A stretch of DNA of 46,204 nucleotides, from contig UNSJ01000013.1 of NCBI GenBank assembly GCA_900548405.1, positions 1 to 46,204 on the forward strand. Direction: 5' to 3'. The number at the start of each line of letters is the position of its first letter. Positions within the stretch are counted from its first letter, which is position 1. The translations under genes and the position numbers were made by a program. This DNA is from Candidatus Gastranaerophilales bacterium (lineage in GTDB: Bacteria > Cyanobacteriota > Vampirovibrionia > Gastranaerophilales > Gastranaerophilaceae). Shown one piece after another: positions 32,748-41,077 of the stretch. The notes under the pieces were generated by a model that searched no databases, had not been told where the DNA came from, and saw only the letters and a program-made list of their open reading frames with translations.

Positions 32748-33260
32748 ATGGATAAGAAAACCGACTTGAGGATAAGAGCAAAAGCTCTCCGTAAAGAGCT
32801 TGACATTTCTTCGGCAAGTTCTAATATTATTCGGCTGGTAAGAAAAGAACATTATTATATTAATGCAAAAAATGTTCTTCTTTTTTATCCTATGAAATAT
32901 GAAATAGATTTGCTTGATTTATTAAACGATGACAAAAATTTTTATCTGCCAAAAGTAAATGGGGATAATCTTTATGTATGCCCTTTTAAAAAAGGCGATG
33001 AGCTGAAGCAGTCAGGGTTTAAAGTTGACGAACCTTGCAGCAGTCCTGTCAATCCTGAAATTCTTGATTTGATTTTTGTTCCAGCTTTAATGGTTGATGC
33101 TGAAAATTACCGTTTAGGATACGGGGGCGGATTTTATGACAGGTTTTTGGGAAAATATCCTAAAGCAGTTAAGGTTGTGCCTATTGCAAAAGAATTGTGT
33201 GTTGAAAAGCTTCCTCGTGAAGATTATGATATGAAAACGGATTTTATTATAAAAGGTTAA
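32748..33260 (+). CDS. 5-formyltetrahydrofolate cyclo-ligase
   Basis: 170 residues, somewhat short for the family. It converts 5-formyl-THF to 5,10-methenyl-THF with ATP. Evidence: the N-terminal basic segment (LRIRAKALRKEL), VLLFYPMKYEIDLLDLL and the near-invariant RLGYGGGFYDRFL near residues 121-133, followed by VVPIAKE. No Shine-Dalgarno is present. TATACT lies exactly six bases before the ATG, suggesting a leaderless mRNA. It is divergent from cobO copy 2, with only 44 bp between start codons. Confidence 0.9.
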   Translation: MDKKTDLRIRAKALRKELDISSASSNIIRLVRKEHYYINAKNVLLFYPMKYEIDLLDLLNDDKNFYLPKVNGDNLYVCPFKKGDELKQSGFKVDEPCSSPVNPEILDLIFVPALMVDAENYRLGYGGGFYDRFLGKYPKAVKVVPIAKELCVEKLPREDYDMKTDFIIKG

Positions 33261-33331
33261 AAAGGAGCTCACGAAAAATGAGCCCCTTTACAGGTTAGTT
33301 AAGGATAGGATATTATAGGTAAAACTTGTTT

Positions 33332-33853
33332 TTAAGCTGTGTATTCAGGTTTCCATTGCTTAACAGCGGCATCTTCACCCTGTTTGCAAGCTTCAAGTTC
33401 CTGATCAAGAAGTTTTAATTGAGTTTCAAGTTTTGCTTTTTCTGCTTGAATTTGTTTTTCTTGTTCGTTAAGCAATTTTGTTTCTTGTTTTCCCATTCTT
33501 TCACGTTCTTGGTCATAAAGACTCTTGAAGATCCATTGCTGATACATAGCTTGATAATTAGGATCTTGCATTTGCTGCATTTGCATAGCAATTTGCGGCT
33601 GCATCATAGCCATTTTTTGTTGCGCACCGAATAATGCTCCGTTGTGAGCATATTGCATATACATCATTTGACGACCAAACATTGAACTTGGAGTGTTCAT
33701 CATATCGCTCATTGAAACTGAACCGTCTGCTATGTTTGCGGCATATTGCTGCATGTCAGATAACTTTCTGGTCAAGTTCATCAAACGATAATTCAAATCG
33801 TTCTTACGATGCATAATGTCTAATTTTCGGTATGCGAAAATCAATAGAGACAT
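33332..33853 (-). CDS. Met/Gln-rich coiled-coil protein, unknown
   Basis: 173 residues; ATG 33853 with AGGAG upstream. Short helical N-terminus (KNDLNYRLMNLTRKLSDMQQYAAN), a Met/Gln-rich middle (QPQIAMQMQQMQDPNYQAMYQ) and a C-terminal coiled-coil (EKQIQAEKAKLETQLKLLDQELEA). The layout, especially the LETQL...ELE end, resembles the 129-residue protein at 34773 on the other side of clpP. No signal peptide. Small helical proteins of this style are common in type III/flagellar-type export substrates, but no specific match is claimed. Confidence 0.7.
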   Translation of the reverse strand: MSLLIFAYRKLDIMHRKNDLNYRLMNLTRKLSDMQQYAANIADGSVSMSDMMNTPSSMFGRQMMYMQYAHNGALFGAQQKMAMMQPQIAMQMQQMQDPNYQAMYQQWIFKSLYDQERERMGKQETKLLNEQEKQIQAEKAKLETQLKLLDQELEACKQGEDAAVKQWKPEYTA

Positions 33854-33916
33854 TTTGTTTACTCCTACCTAAATTTTGTAACTAACCTTTGTAACCTTTT
33901 AACCTTACAATTATAT

Positions 33917-33945
33917 AAAAACATGCAACTCCTAAGAATTGCATG
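33917..33945 (-). terminator. Intrinsic terminator of clpP
   Basis: On the minus strand, CATGCAA (33945-33939) pairs with TTGCATG (33928-33922), followed by five Ts. The next gene then has its own TATAAT-like box. Confidence 0.6.
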
Positions 33946-33978
33946 CATTTCCGCCTTTTATTAAGTTTTGTTACAAGG

Positions 33979-34593
33979 TTATTTTTCGCCTTTTCTGACA
34001 ACTTTATCTATAAGCCCGTATTCCAAAGCTTCTTGAGCTGTTAAGAAGTGGTCACGTTCACAATCTTCTTTAACTTTTTCAATAGGCTGACCTGAATTAT
34101 TTGCAATAATTTCTATCAACATATCTTTCATTCTCAAGATTTCTTTAGCTTCAATCTCAATATCAGTAGCTTGACCTTGCGCACCGCCTAAAGGCTGGTG
34201 AATCATAACTCTTGCATTAGGCAAAGCCATTCTTTTACCTTTTGCGCCTGAGCATAAAAGGAAAGCTCCCATTGAAGCGGCATCGCCCAGACAAATTGTA
34301 GCTACATCAGATTTAATAAGCTGCATTGTGTCATAAATCGCCATACCAGCAGTAATGACACCCCCGGGACTGTTAATATATAACATAATATCTTTTTCTG
34401 AATTTTCGCTGTCCAATAGCAGTAATTGTGCAACTATTGAATTTGCTACCTCATCATTGATTTCAGAGCCTAAGAATATAATTCTTTCTCTGAGCAGTCT
34501 TGAAAATATGTCAAATGAGCGTTCCCCGCGAGAAGAAGCTTCAATAACAGTAGGTACGTAACCCATTATTTTCATATAAGTTTGTTGATCCAT
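33979..34593 (-). CDS. clpP: ATP-dependent Clp protease proteolytic subunit
   Basis: 204 residues. ClpP forms the tetradecameric serine peptidase chamber fed by ClpX/ClpA/ClpC. The catalytic triad is visible: Ser108 in GDAASMGAF, His132 in VMIHQP, Asp181 in [31 protein letters not shown] is also diagnostic. ATG 34593 has AGGAG upstream. clpX does not follow; a terminator and an unrelated coiled-coil gene do. No N-terminal extension beyond a short propeptide. Confidence 0.97.
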   Translation of the reverse strand: MDQQTYMKIMGYVPTVIEASSRGERSFDIFSRLLRERIIFLGSEINDEVANSIVAQLLLLDSENSEKDIMLYINSPGGVITAGMAIYDTMQLIKSDVATICLGDAASMGAFLLCSGAKGKRMALPNARVMIHQPLGGAQGQATDIEIEAKEILRMKDMLIEIIANNSGQPIEKVKEDCERDHFLTAQEALEYGLIDKVVRKGEK

Positions 34594-34772
34594 TTTTGCT
34601 CTCCTATATAATAATATATATTATAGTATAAAAATAAAATAATTGAAATAAGCAATAGTTTATCGTCTTATTTTTAATGTTAACAAATGTAACAAAAAAT
34701 ATACTTGCTGAAATCGGACTTTTCTCAATTTGTTTATATATATAAGAGAACTAAAACAAGAGGACGAGAGCG

Positions 34773-35162
34773 ATGGCAATTTCAAATATTCATGAAACAT
34801 TGTTACTTTACACAAAACAAAAATCATTGGTTAATGAAAAATTGTCTACTGTAATGATGAACATGTTAAATTCATCAAAGCAGGTTGCTGAAAATCAGGC
34901 TAAGTATAATGACCAAATGAATGAAATATATTACGGTTATTATGAAGATGATCCTGAAAATTACGAATTGCTTACAGAACAATGCCAGCAAGAGCATGAA
35001 CTTGAATTAGCAAACTTAAACTCTTGGGAGCAAGAATTAGAACTTGAAAAAAATAACTTAGAAACAAAACTAAACGAAATTAACACTTTTGAATCAAGCT
35101 GGACTAAGTTGTTACAAACAAATATTAAGAATGACTTTTCATACGGAGGTGTCCAACAGTAA
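34773..35162 (+). CDS. Coiled-coil protein, unknown (paralogue-like to 33332-33853)
   Basis: 129 residues; ATG 34773 with GAGGACGAG upstream. The helical N-terminus (ETLLLYTKQKSLVNEKLSTVMM) is followed by an acidic Tyr-rich patch (YYGYYEDDPENYELLTEQ) and a heptad-rich end (WEQELELEKNNLETKLNEI), closing IKNDFSYGGVQQ. It shares the LExxLxxLxxE-type end with the protein at 33332. No signal peptide or known family. A terminator follows directly. Confidence 0.7.
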   Translation: MAISNIHETLLLYTKQKSLVNEKLSTVMMNMLNSSKQVAENQAKYNDQMNEIYYGYYEDDPENYELLTEQCQQEHELELANLNSWEQELELEKNNLETKLNEINTFESSWTKLLQTNIKNDFSYGGVQQ

Positions 35163-35190
35163 GTTAGCACAATTGAATAGTAAATTACTT

Positions 35191-35217
35191 AAAAAGCGGT
35201 TTAGACCGCTTTTTTTG
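35191..35217. terminator. Intrinsic terminator between the coiled-coil gene and DUF3326
   Basis: AAAAAGCGGT pairs with ACCGCTTTTT around TTAG, followed by Ts. Confidence 0.85.
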
Positions 35218-35232
35218 TTGTATTATAATAAT

Positions 35233-36210
35233 ATGCTTGAAAGTGGTGAAAAACTCGGTGCTTTTATTGTTCCTACGGGAATTGGTGCTTCTGTCGGGGG
35301 GTATGCCGGAGATGCAAGCCCTTATGCCGCAAAATTTTCTGAAATTTCTAAATTAATCGTTAATCCTAATGTTGTTAATGCAGGCTGTTTTTCCGGAATT
35401 AACAGCAATATGTTTTATGTTGAAGGTTATACTCTTGACAGATTTTTTATGGGAGAAATCAATATAAAACCTTCTTGTCATAATAAAATTGGTGTAGTTA
35501 TTGATAAAGCTGTGCCTGAGGATGTTTTAAACGTTCATATTAACACAATTAATGCAGTTAAATGTGTTTACGGGGTTGATGTTATAGGATATGAAGTTAC
35601 CGACGATGAGGTAGGAGTAAAATTTAAGGTTGAGGAAAATAATATATCGACAGGCAGTGTAAAAAATATAGAAACAATGCTTGATGCTTGCAAAAAGCTT
35701 TTAAAAAGAGGTGCTGAAGCAATAGCACTTGTTTGTTTGTTTGATAATCCCGAAGATGACAACCTTGATTATGCAAACGGTATAGGAACTGATCCGGTAG
35801 GCGGAGTTGAAGCAATATTGTCGCATTATATATCAAAGGAATTGGAAGTTCCTTGTGCGCATTCTCCTGCATTTACGGATTATCAAATATATCCTGAGCT
35901 TGTTGACGGGCGGGCTGCATCAGAATATATTACCCCTACATTTTTGCCTTGTATTCTTTTGGGCTTAAGCAGTGCTCCCGTATTAGTTAAAAATGGCGGT
36001 ATTAATATAAATAATCTTGATTATCTTGTAATGCCTTATGATGCATTGGGTTCTACACCTGTGTTTGAAGCCTTAAAAAGAAATATAAAAGTTTTTGCGG
36101 TAAAGCAGAATGTAACCGCTTTGGATATTACATCTGAAAAAATAAATTCTGCAATAATTGAAATGCCTGACTACGACGCTTGTTTGGATTTTATTGTTAA
36201 CAATTGTTAA
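35233..36210 (+). CDS. DUF3326-type protein
   Basis: 325 residues from the ATG at 35233. The frame stays open upstream through the terminator stem and has TTG codons at 35215 and 35218, but the family begins near MLESGEKLGAFIVPTGIGASVGGYAGDASP. It continues NVVNAGCFSGINSNMFYVEGY, DVLNVHINTINAVK, GIGTDPVGGVEAILSHYISKELEVPCAHSPAF, EYITPTFLPCILLGLS and DYLVMPYDALGSTPV. I recall this as DUF3326, widespread in Cyanobacteria and plastid-bearing plants; its activity is unknown to me. No Shine-Dalgarno is seen: TATTAT lies six bases before the ATG, suggesting a leaderless start. Confidence 0.75.
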   Translation: MLESGEKLGAFIVPTGIGASVGGYAGDASPYAAKFSEISKLIVNPNVVNAGCFSGINSNMFYVEGYTLDRFFMGEINIKPSCHNKIGVVIDKAVPEDVLNVHINTINAVKCVYGVDVIGYEVTDDEVGVKFKVEENNISTGSVKNIETMLDACKKLLKRGAEAIALVCLFDNPEDDNLDYANGIGTDPVGGVEAILSHYISKELEVPCAHSPAFTDYQIYPELVDGRAASEYITPTFLPCILLGLSSAPVLVKNGGININNLDYLVMPYDALGSTPVFEALKRNIKVFAVKQNVTALDITSEKINSAIIEMPDYDACLDFIVNNC

Positions 36211-36228
36211 CGATAATCACTGCTTTCT

Positions 36229-36256
36229 TAAAGTTTTTTTAGTCATGTGCCGATGT
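36229..36256 (+). promoter_or_regulatory. Strong candidate sigma-28 (FliA) promoter of the poly-G 665-residue gene
   Basis: TAAAGTTT (36229-36236, 8 of 8 consensus), 12 bases and GCCGATGT (36249-36256, 6 of 8). The spacing is one base longer than the enteric consensus but within the TAAA-N14-16-GCCGAT range known for SigD. The ATG follows 51 bases later. This is the best such match I found in the window. Confidence 0.6.
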
Positions 36257-36306
36257 GTGAATTATCGACTATAAGTGTACGTGTGTAATGTAGAAAGGCG
36301 GTAAAA

Positions 36307-38304
36307 ATGGTTGATAAAACAAATGGCATTGGACCTTTGAACCAACAATTCAGTTCTAAAGGGGTAAGGTTAGCAGCTTTGAAAAAGGACAATGAATTAT
36401 TGTTCAATTATTTCAAAAAAGCAGGTTTTGATGAAAATTCTATGATTTACTCAACAGATATTGAGAAATTGAAAAAAGAATTTGATAAAAACGAAAATGG
36501 TCTATCGGTTAAAGAAGCAAGAGCTATGGGGCTTGATGGCTCCAGAAAAGAGATTAAAAACGCAATTAAGACAATGGACGTTATTGCATCAAGTGAGCTG
36601 AAAGATGATGATATTTATCCTGTAAAAGTGAGCGAGAATGAAAAACATTTCTATACAAAGGATAATAAAATTAAATATGCTCAAGTAATAACTGATGAAG
36701 GTGTTCTTACAGAACAATACCATAAGAATGGCAATCTTGCCGAAAAATCAGAACACAAATATGATAAAGACGGAAAAGCATACAGAGCTGTCTTTGAAAA
36801 ATATAACGAAGAAGGTCAGGTCTTAACAGGTGAATACGTCGATGAAAACGGTGTAAAAGCAGAAAGAAAATATGACTATTTTAATGGTCATAAAAATTCT
36901 ATGACTGAAACACGCGGTCAAAATGAAACATTTATTAAATATGAAACTATCAATGGTAAAGACCAACCCGTTCGTGTAGTTGACTCATTTAAAGGAGATT
37001 CTGACTCCAATAAAGTAACTGAATACGAGTACAACGGGGGGGGGGCAGCTTCCAAGCAAACTATTACCTATGAAGGTAAAATGATTAAAAACGATGTTAC
37101 GAAAGAAGAAACAGAGCTGGCAGAAGACGGCACAGCTACAAAGACTACTCAATTCCTTTCAAACGGATTAAAAATAATTCATGACTTAAAAACAGGTATT
37201 AAAGAAACTGTTGTGCCAAAAGAAGCAGTAGAAGAAGAATTGAAAGATGTTGTTGAGGAAAAACCTATTGCGGCAACTCCTAAAAAAGGCACAGGCAAAC
37301 TCCAGCTTCCTGAAGGTTGGTCAAGAGTTCCGTCAAGCTTTAGACACGGTTCTAAAATTATGGAAGCCAAAGATGCTGCTGGTGCCGTTGACGCATTGCT
37401 AAATGCACATGGAATTGATCCTGCAAAAGTTGATAAAGATAAGTTAATTCAGGATGTTACTAAATTTAATCCAAGCGTATTTGATAAAAAAGACGGCAAA
37501 GTAAAAGATAATGCTAAGTGGGATAAATTAGACCTGCCTGGTAATATTGCAAAAACTTATAAAGCTGGAGCTAAGAAAGCTCCTAAAGCAGGCGGTGCTC
37601 AAAAAGAAGATGAAGTTCCTCACGTGTTCTATGACGGTAAAGGAAATCCAAAAGTTAAAGTAACAAAACTTACCGGTGAAAATGTAAGAGATGTACTTGC
37701 CGAGTTTAATAAAGCAACAGGTAATAATAAATCACTTCCATCTGCAATTATATACGATGAAGAACTATCAAATGAAGATAAAGTTAGAGCATTAAATATG
37801 ATTAAAGATGCGGTAGATGCAAGTAATAAAAACAGAGATTGGGTAAAACCGGGTGAATATAGATTTACTGTTCCGAACGGAACTGCTGAAGACAGATTCA
37901 AAGGAGCTTCAATGTACGAATATGTATTCGGTAAAGGTTCTTCCGGAATGTTAAATATACCTGATAAATATAAATTTGATCCTGATGCAGAAAAACGTAT
38001 GGATGAGTTGCAAAAAAAATTCGGACCGGCATTCCCTGATCCTATAATCAGCCAGCAAGAGGAAGTTGAAATCCCTCTTAAAACCGAAAGAATGAAAAAA
38101 CAAGAGGCAATCGATGAAGCTAAAAGAAAAGCAGAAGCTTTAGCTAAGGAAGCAGAAAAAATGCCGGAAGAAGAAGTCCAAATACCGTTAATGACAGAAA
38201 AGATGAAAAAAGAAGCTGAGGCCGAAAAAATCAGAAAACAAGCCGAAGATGCAGAAAAGCAACTTAACAACGGACTTCCTATAACACCTTGGCAGACAGA
38301 ATAA
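36307..38304 (+). CDS. 665-residue protein with an in-frame G10 tract; phase-variable candidate
   Basis: ATG 36307 with AAAGGCGG upstream; no signal peptide. The N-terminal helical part contains an EF-hand-like but one-residue-short loop, FDKNENGLSVKEARAMGL (about 58-75). Residues 110-280 carry repeating Tyr/Gly strands (YHKNGNLAEKSEHKYDKDGK, YNEEGQVLTGEYVDENG), like MORN-variant or YD-type repeats. Residues 244-246 are Gly encoded by the G10 tract. The C-terminus has two copies of IPL(K/M)TE(R/K)MKK (near 594 and 636) within Lys/Glu-rich helices. With 9 or 11 Gs the frame stops within about 16 codons, truncating the protein near residue 250. The upstream sigma-28 promoter suggests expression with flagellar genes. 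No function is known to me; a secreted or surface role is inference. Confidence 0.8.
   Translation: MVDKTNGIGPLNQQFSSKGVRLAALKKDNELLFNYFKKAGFDENSMIYSTDIEKLKKEFDKNENGLSVKEARAMGLDGSRKEIKNAIKTMDVIASSELKDDDIYPVKVSENEKHFYTKDNKIKYAQVITDEGVLTEQYHKNGNLAEKSEHKYDKDGKAYRAVFEKYNEEGQVLTGEYVDENGVKAERKYDYFNGHKNSMTETRGQNETFIKYETINGKDQPVRVVDSFKGDSDSNKVTEYEYNGGGAASKQTITYEGKMIKNDVTKEETELAEDGTATKTTQFLSNGLKIIHDLKTGIKETVVPKEAVEEELKDVVEEKPIAATPKKGTGKLQLPEGWSRVPSSFRHGSKIMEAKDAAGAVDALLNAHGIDPAKVDKDKLIQDVTKFNPSVFDKKDGKVKDNAKWDKLDLPGNIAKTYKAGAKKAPKAGGAQKEDEVPHVFYDGKGNPKVKVTKLTGENVRDVLAEFNKATGNNKSLPSAIIYDEELSNEDKVRALNMIKDAVDASNKNRDWVKPGEYRFTVPNGTAEDRFKGASMYEYVFGKGSSGMLNIPDKYKFDPDAEKRMDELQKKFGPAFPDPIISQQEEVEIPLKTERMKKQEAIDEAKRKAEALAKEAEKMPEEEVQIPLMTEKMKKEAEAEKIRKQAEDAEKQLNNGLPITPWQTE
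37036..37045 (+). repeat. G10 homopolymer tract inside the 665-residue gene
   Basis: Ten Gs between AAC and CAGCTTCC, read as GGG GGG GGG G(CA). The C-G10-CAG core is the same as in the two pilin loci. Here ten Gs keep the frame open. Confidence 0.9.
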
Positions 38305-38326
38305 CAATAAGATTAATATAAATAAT

Positions 38327-38358
38327 AAAAGCATCTGATTTATATCAGATGCTTTTTA
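38327..38358. terminator. Bidirectional terminator; contains the murI stop codon
   Basis: AAAAGCATCTGA (38327-38338) pairs with 38345-38356 around TTTATA. The murI stop (38345-38347) is inside the stem. Confidence 0.85.
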
Positions 38359-39154
38359 GTTCAGGTAAATCTTTTAATTTACAAAAAAGTTCAGATGCTT
38401 CCTTAAAGTTTTCAGGATTTGAACTTACATAAAATTTTTCATATTCACACCTTTTATTGAGCATATTATTTTTTGTTAAATCATTTTTAATATTTTCTGC
38501 AAAATAAACAGCAGGATCAATAAACTTATCTTCGGGCATGAATTTTTTTAACGCGCTCATTAAATAAGGGTAATGTGTACATGCCAAAACAATCTTATCA
38601 GGTGTAAATTCTTCAATAGCTTCCAAAATTTCCTGAACCTGTAATATGCTTTGAGGCTGGTTAATCCTGTGTTCTTCAACAATTCTCACCCAGTTTGGAG
38701 CAGCAAGTTCAAACACCTCCATGTCAGGATTGTATTTTGCTATTCCATTTGAATAAGCGTGTGAATTTATTGTTGCAGGAGTTGCTATTACTCCAAGTCT
38801 TTTAATATCTTTTTGGTTAGCAATTGTAGAGCACACAGACTGAATTATCGGATAAACTTTAAAATTGTAGTTATCTTTTAATTTTTCGTAAGTTATTGCA
38901 GATGTTGTGTTGCAAGCCATTATAACAGCTTTTGCATTTTGTGTTTCAAAGAACTTAAATATTCTATCTGCAAAATCAATCAATTGTTCTTCTGTTTTTT
39001 CACCGTAAGGCATATTTTTTGTATCGCCGAAATAAAGAGTATTTTCATCAGGCAATATTTTTTTTACCTTTTCAAATACTGTTAATCCGCCGACTCCCGA
39101 ATCGAAAAATGCTAACGGTCTGTTATCTGAATTTTTATCTGTATTGTTTAAAAT
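38345..39154 (-). CDS. murI: Glutamate racemase, probably with an ATT start
   Basis: 269 residues if started at ATT 39154. It makes D-glutamate for peptidoglycan. The frame encodes the essential N-terminal LAFFDSGVGGLTVFEKV, whose Asp is catalytic context, followed by YFGDTKNMPYGEKT, MACNTTSA (catalytic Cys), ACTHYPYL (second catalytic Cys) and a normal C-terminus. No ATG, GTG or TTG occurs in frame before DSGVGG, because a TAA lies 9-11 bases above the ATT. The ATT has GGAG nine bases upstream, inside the amidase gene. Starting at TTG 39055 would delete the DSGVGG segment. The 5' end overlaps the amidase stop by 20 bp. A base error removing a normal start is the alternative. Confidence 0.88.
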   Translation of the reverse strand: MLNNTDKNSDNRPLAFFDSGVGGLTVFEKVKKILPDENTLYFGDTKNMPYGEKTEEQLIDFADRIFKFFETQNAKAVIMACNTTSAITYEKLKDNYNFKVYPIIQSVCSTIANQKDIKRLGVIATPATINSHAYSNGIAKYNPDMEVFELAAPNWVRIVEEHRINQPQSILQVQEILEAIEEFTPDKIVLACTHYPYLMSALKKFMPEDKFIDPAVYFAENIKNDLTKNNMLNKRCEYEKFYVSSNPENFKEASELFCKLKDLPELKSI

Positions 39155-41015
39155 AGTTCTTTACTCCATCTGCTATTGCTTTTGCAGTTGCCTGCTTACG
39201 TTTTTCTCCAACCAGTTGAGCTCTTTCTGCACTGTTAGATATAAATCCTATTTCTACCAGAATTGCAGGAGCTGTGGTGTGATTTATAACATAAAATTTA
39301 GACTTAAACAATCCGCGATTAGGCGAATCTACTGCACTTGCCAAAGACGAGTGCACTGTTTGAGCCAATGTCATGCTTTCCTGATGATAATAGTGAGTTT
39401 CAACACCTGTAATTTCAGGACGTACGCTTGAATTTACGTGTATGCTTACGAAAATGTCAGGATTATAGTTTTCGCTCATTGCTACTCTGTCCTGCAAAGA
39501 AACGTAAGCATCGTTAGGTCTTGTCATTAATACCGCAAAGCCGCTTTTCTTTAATAAATCTTCAACGCGTTTGGCAACATCAAGTGTTATATCTTTTTCA
39601 TAAGTTCCGCCGCCGATTGCTCCGGCATCAGTTCCTCCGTGACCGGCATCTATAACAACTTTTTTAACTGTGCTTGTGGTAACAGGAGTTGTTGATGAAG
39701 GGTTTAATATAACTGCAGGTGCCGGCTTAGTTGCTGCTGCCACTGCAGGTTTCTTTTTCACTTCTTTAACCGTAATCTTAAGGCTTTTTCCGTCTGCTCC
39801 CAGATAAGTGCTTGCAATTGCATCCTGCTCAAGAGGAATAGTTAATTTTAAACCTGTTTTAGGCATCAAATCAACAGTTGATTCAGAAAATACAGAATTT
39901 GCAGCGGCTGATTTGAAATTAGCATCATTATATTTAGATACATTATATAAATATATAATGATTTTATCTTTATATCTGTCAACACCGTGAACAATAGGTG
40001 TATCAAATTTCCAAATCATTGAAGTTGTTAAATCGTTAATCTTTTCTTTATTGTATGCAACAGCATTGCTTACAGTATTATATAATGTGCTGTTGTTGGT
40101 CTTTTTATAGTTTGCAATAATCAATGACTGGTTATCACTTGAATAAATAGGGATGTAATCCTTAACTGCATCTGTTGTGATTACAATTCTTGCTTTATTA
40201 ACTGAAAATTGTCCGATTTTAACAGTTTCTGTTTCGTTAATTCTGTATTCTTTATTACGTATACCCATATCAACAAGGGTGTTAGGTAAATCGTAAACTA
40301 TTCTTGTCGGATTATATAAAATCATCGGTCTTTCAATTGTAACGGCACCGAAACCGTTTAGCAATACGCCGTTTTGTCTTGGAGTGATTTTATTCAGATA
40401 ATATTTTGTATTAAGCTTTAACTCTTTTTTTGCCATAGCCTGTTCAACTTGAGTGTTAAAAGCTTCTTGGATTTGTGCTGCTATATTATCCTGATTTTGG
40501 ACAGGGATTGGTGTTGTGACAGTTAAATATTCATAAAAATCACTTGATGATGAATGCTCATCTCTATATGTGTTATGAAAATAAGGATTATCACAAGTAG
40601 TGCCGTTTTTAAACTTAATTATTACATTGTTTTTAAATTTTAAAAACTTAATGCTATCCGGGTCAAAATCGTTATCATAATACATTACTACCCTTACTTT
40701 ATTCGGGTTGATTGAGAATTGATTTATTTTAATTTGTTTTATATGTCCGGAATTAAAAGTCCAATCCTGCTTTGGAAATGTAATGATAGATGAATCAAGG
40801 TCAAAATATGCTCTTGACGGATTTTCCATTTTTACAAGTTTAACCTCAGGCAAAACAGTGCCTGTTTCAGTATCTTGCGCGGTTAGTACAATCATTGAAT
40901 TGGATGTGTCAATGTTGGCTGATGTAAATTTGTACATTTCTTCAGCACAAGTTTTTTGGACAAATGTAAATAAAGTGATTAAAAATAAAGTAAATATAAT
41001 AAATAATTTTTTCAT
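39135..41015 (-). CDS. N-acetylmuramoyl-L-alanine amidase with AMIN domains
   Basis: 626 residues. Signal peptide MKKLFIIFTLFLITLFTFVQ...CA, cleavage before EEMY. Two AMIN-like beta domains (about 30-150 and 195-310) should bind peptidoglycan and localise the enzyme at the septum. A linker and a Pro/Thr/Ala stretch (about 420-450) precede an Amidase_3 domain, with zinc and catalytic residues in VVIDAGHGGTDAGA, GGTYEKDITLD, FVSIHVNS and ILVEIGFISN. It cleaves the stem peptide from MurNAc during cell separation. AMIN-Amidase_3 proteins are common in Cyanobacteria and proteobacteria (AmiC). It heads an operon with murI, whose start overlaps its stop. Confidence 0.95.
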   Translation of the reverse strand: MKKLFIIFTLFLITLFTFVQKTCAEEMYKFTSANIDTSNSMIVLTAQDTETGTVLPEVKLVKMENPSRAYFDLDSSIITFPKQDWTFNSGHIKQIKINQFSINPNKVRVVMYYDNDFDPDSIKFLKFKNNVIIKFKNGTTCDNPYFHNTYRDEHSSSSDFYEYLTVTTPIPVQNQDNIAAQIQEAFNTQVEQAMAKKELKLNTKYYLNKITPRQNGVLLNGFGAVTIERPMILYNPTRIVYDLPNTLVDMGIRNKEYRINETETVKIGQFSVNKARIVITTDAVKDYIPIYSSDNQSLIIANYKKTNNSTLYNTVSNAVAYNKEKINDLTTSMIWKFDTPIVHGVDRYKDKIIIYLYNVSKYNDANFKSAAANSVFSESTVDLMPKTGLKLTIPLEQDAIASTYLGADGKSLKITVKEVKKKPAVAAATKPAPAVILNPSSTTPVTTSTVKKVVIDAGHGGTDAGAIGGGTYEKDITLDVAKRVEDLLKKSGFAVLMTRPNDAYVSLQDRVAMSENYNPDIFVSIHVNSSVRPEITGVETHYYHQESMTLAQTVHSSLASAVDSPNRGLFKSKFYVINHTTAPAILVEIGFISNSAERAQLVGEKRKQATAKAIADGVKNYFKQYR

Positions 41016-41077
41016 AAATCAAATCTCGCTCATTATTATTATATAACGGGCAAGAAAAGCTATCAAATTGTAACAAT

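Noticed and set aside
34711..34736. Sigma-28-like site (TAAA-N14-TCCGATTT, minus strand) before clpP
   Set aside because: Matches only the core, and clpP is not an expected flagellar target. One such hit by chance is plausible in AT-rich DNA.
35297..35302. G6 run in the DUF3326 gene as a further contingency tract
   Set aside because: Too short to be strongly unstable and it lacks the C-G10-CAG context.
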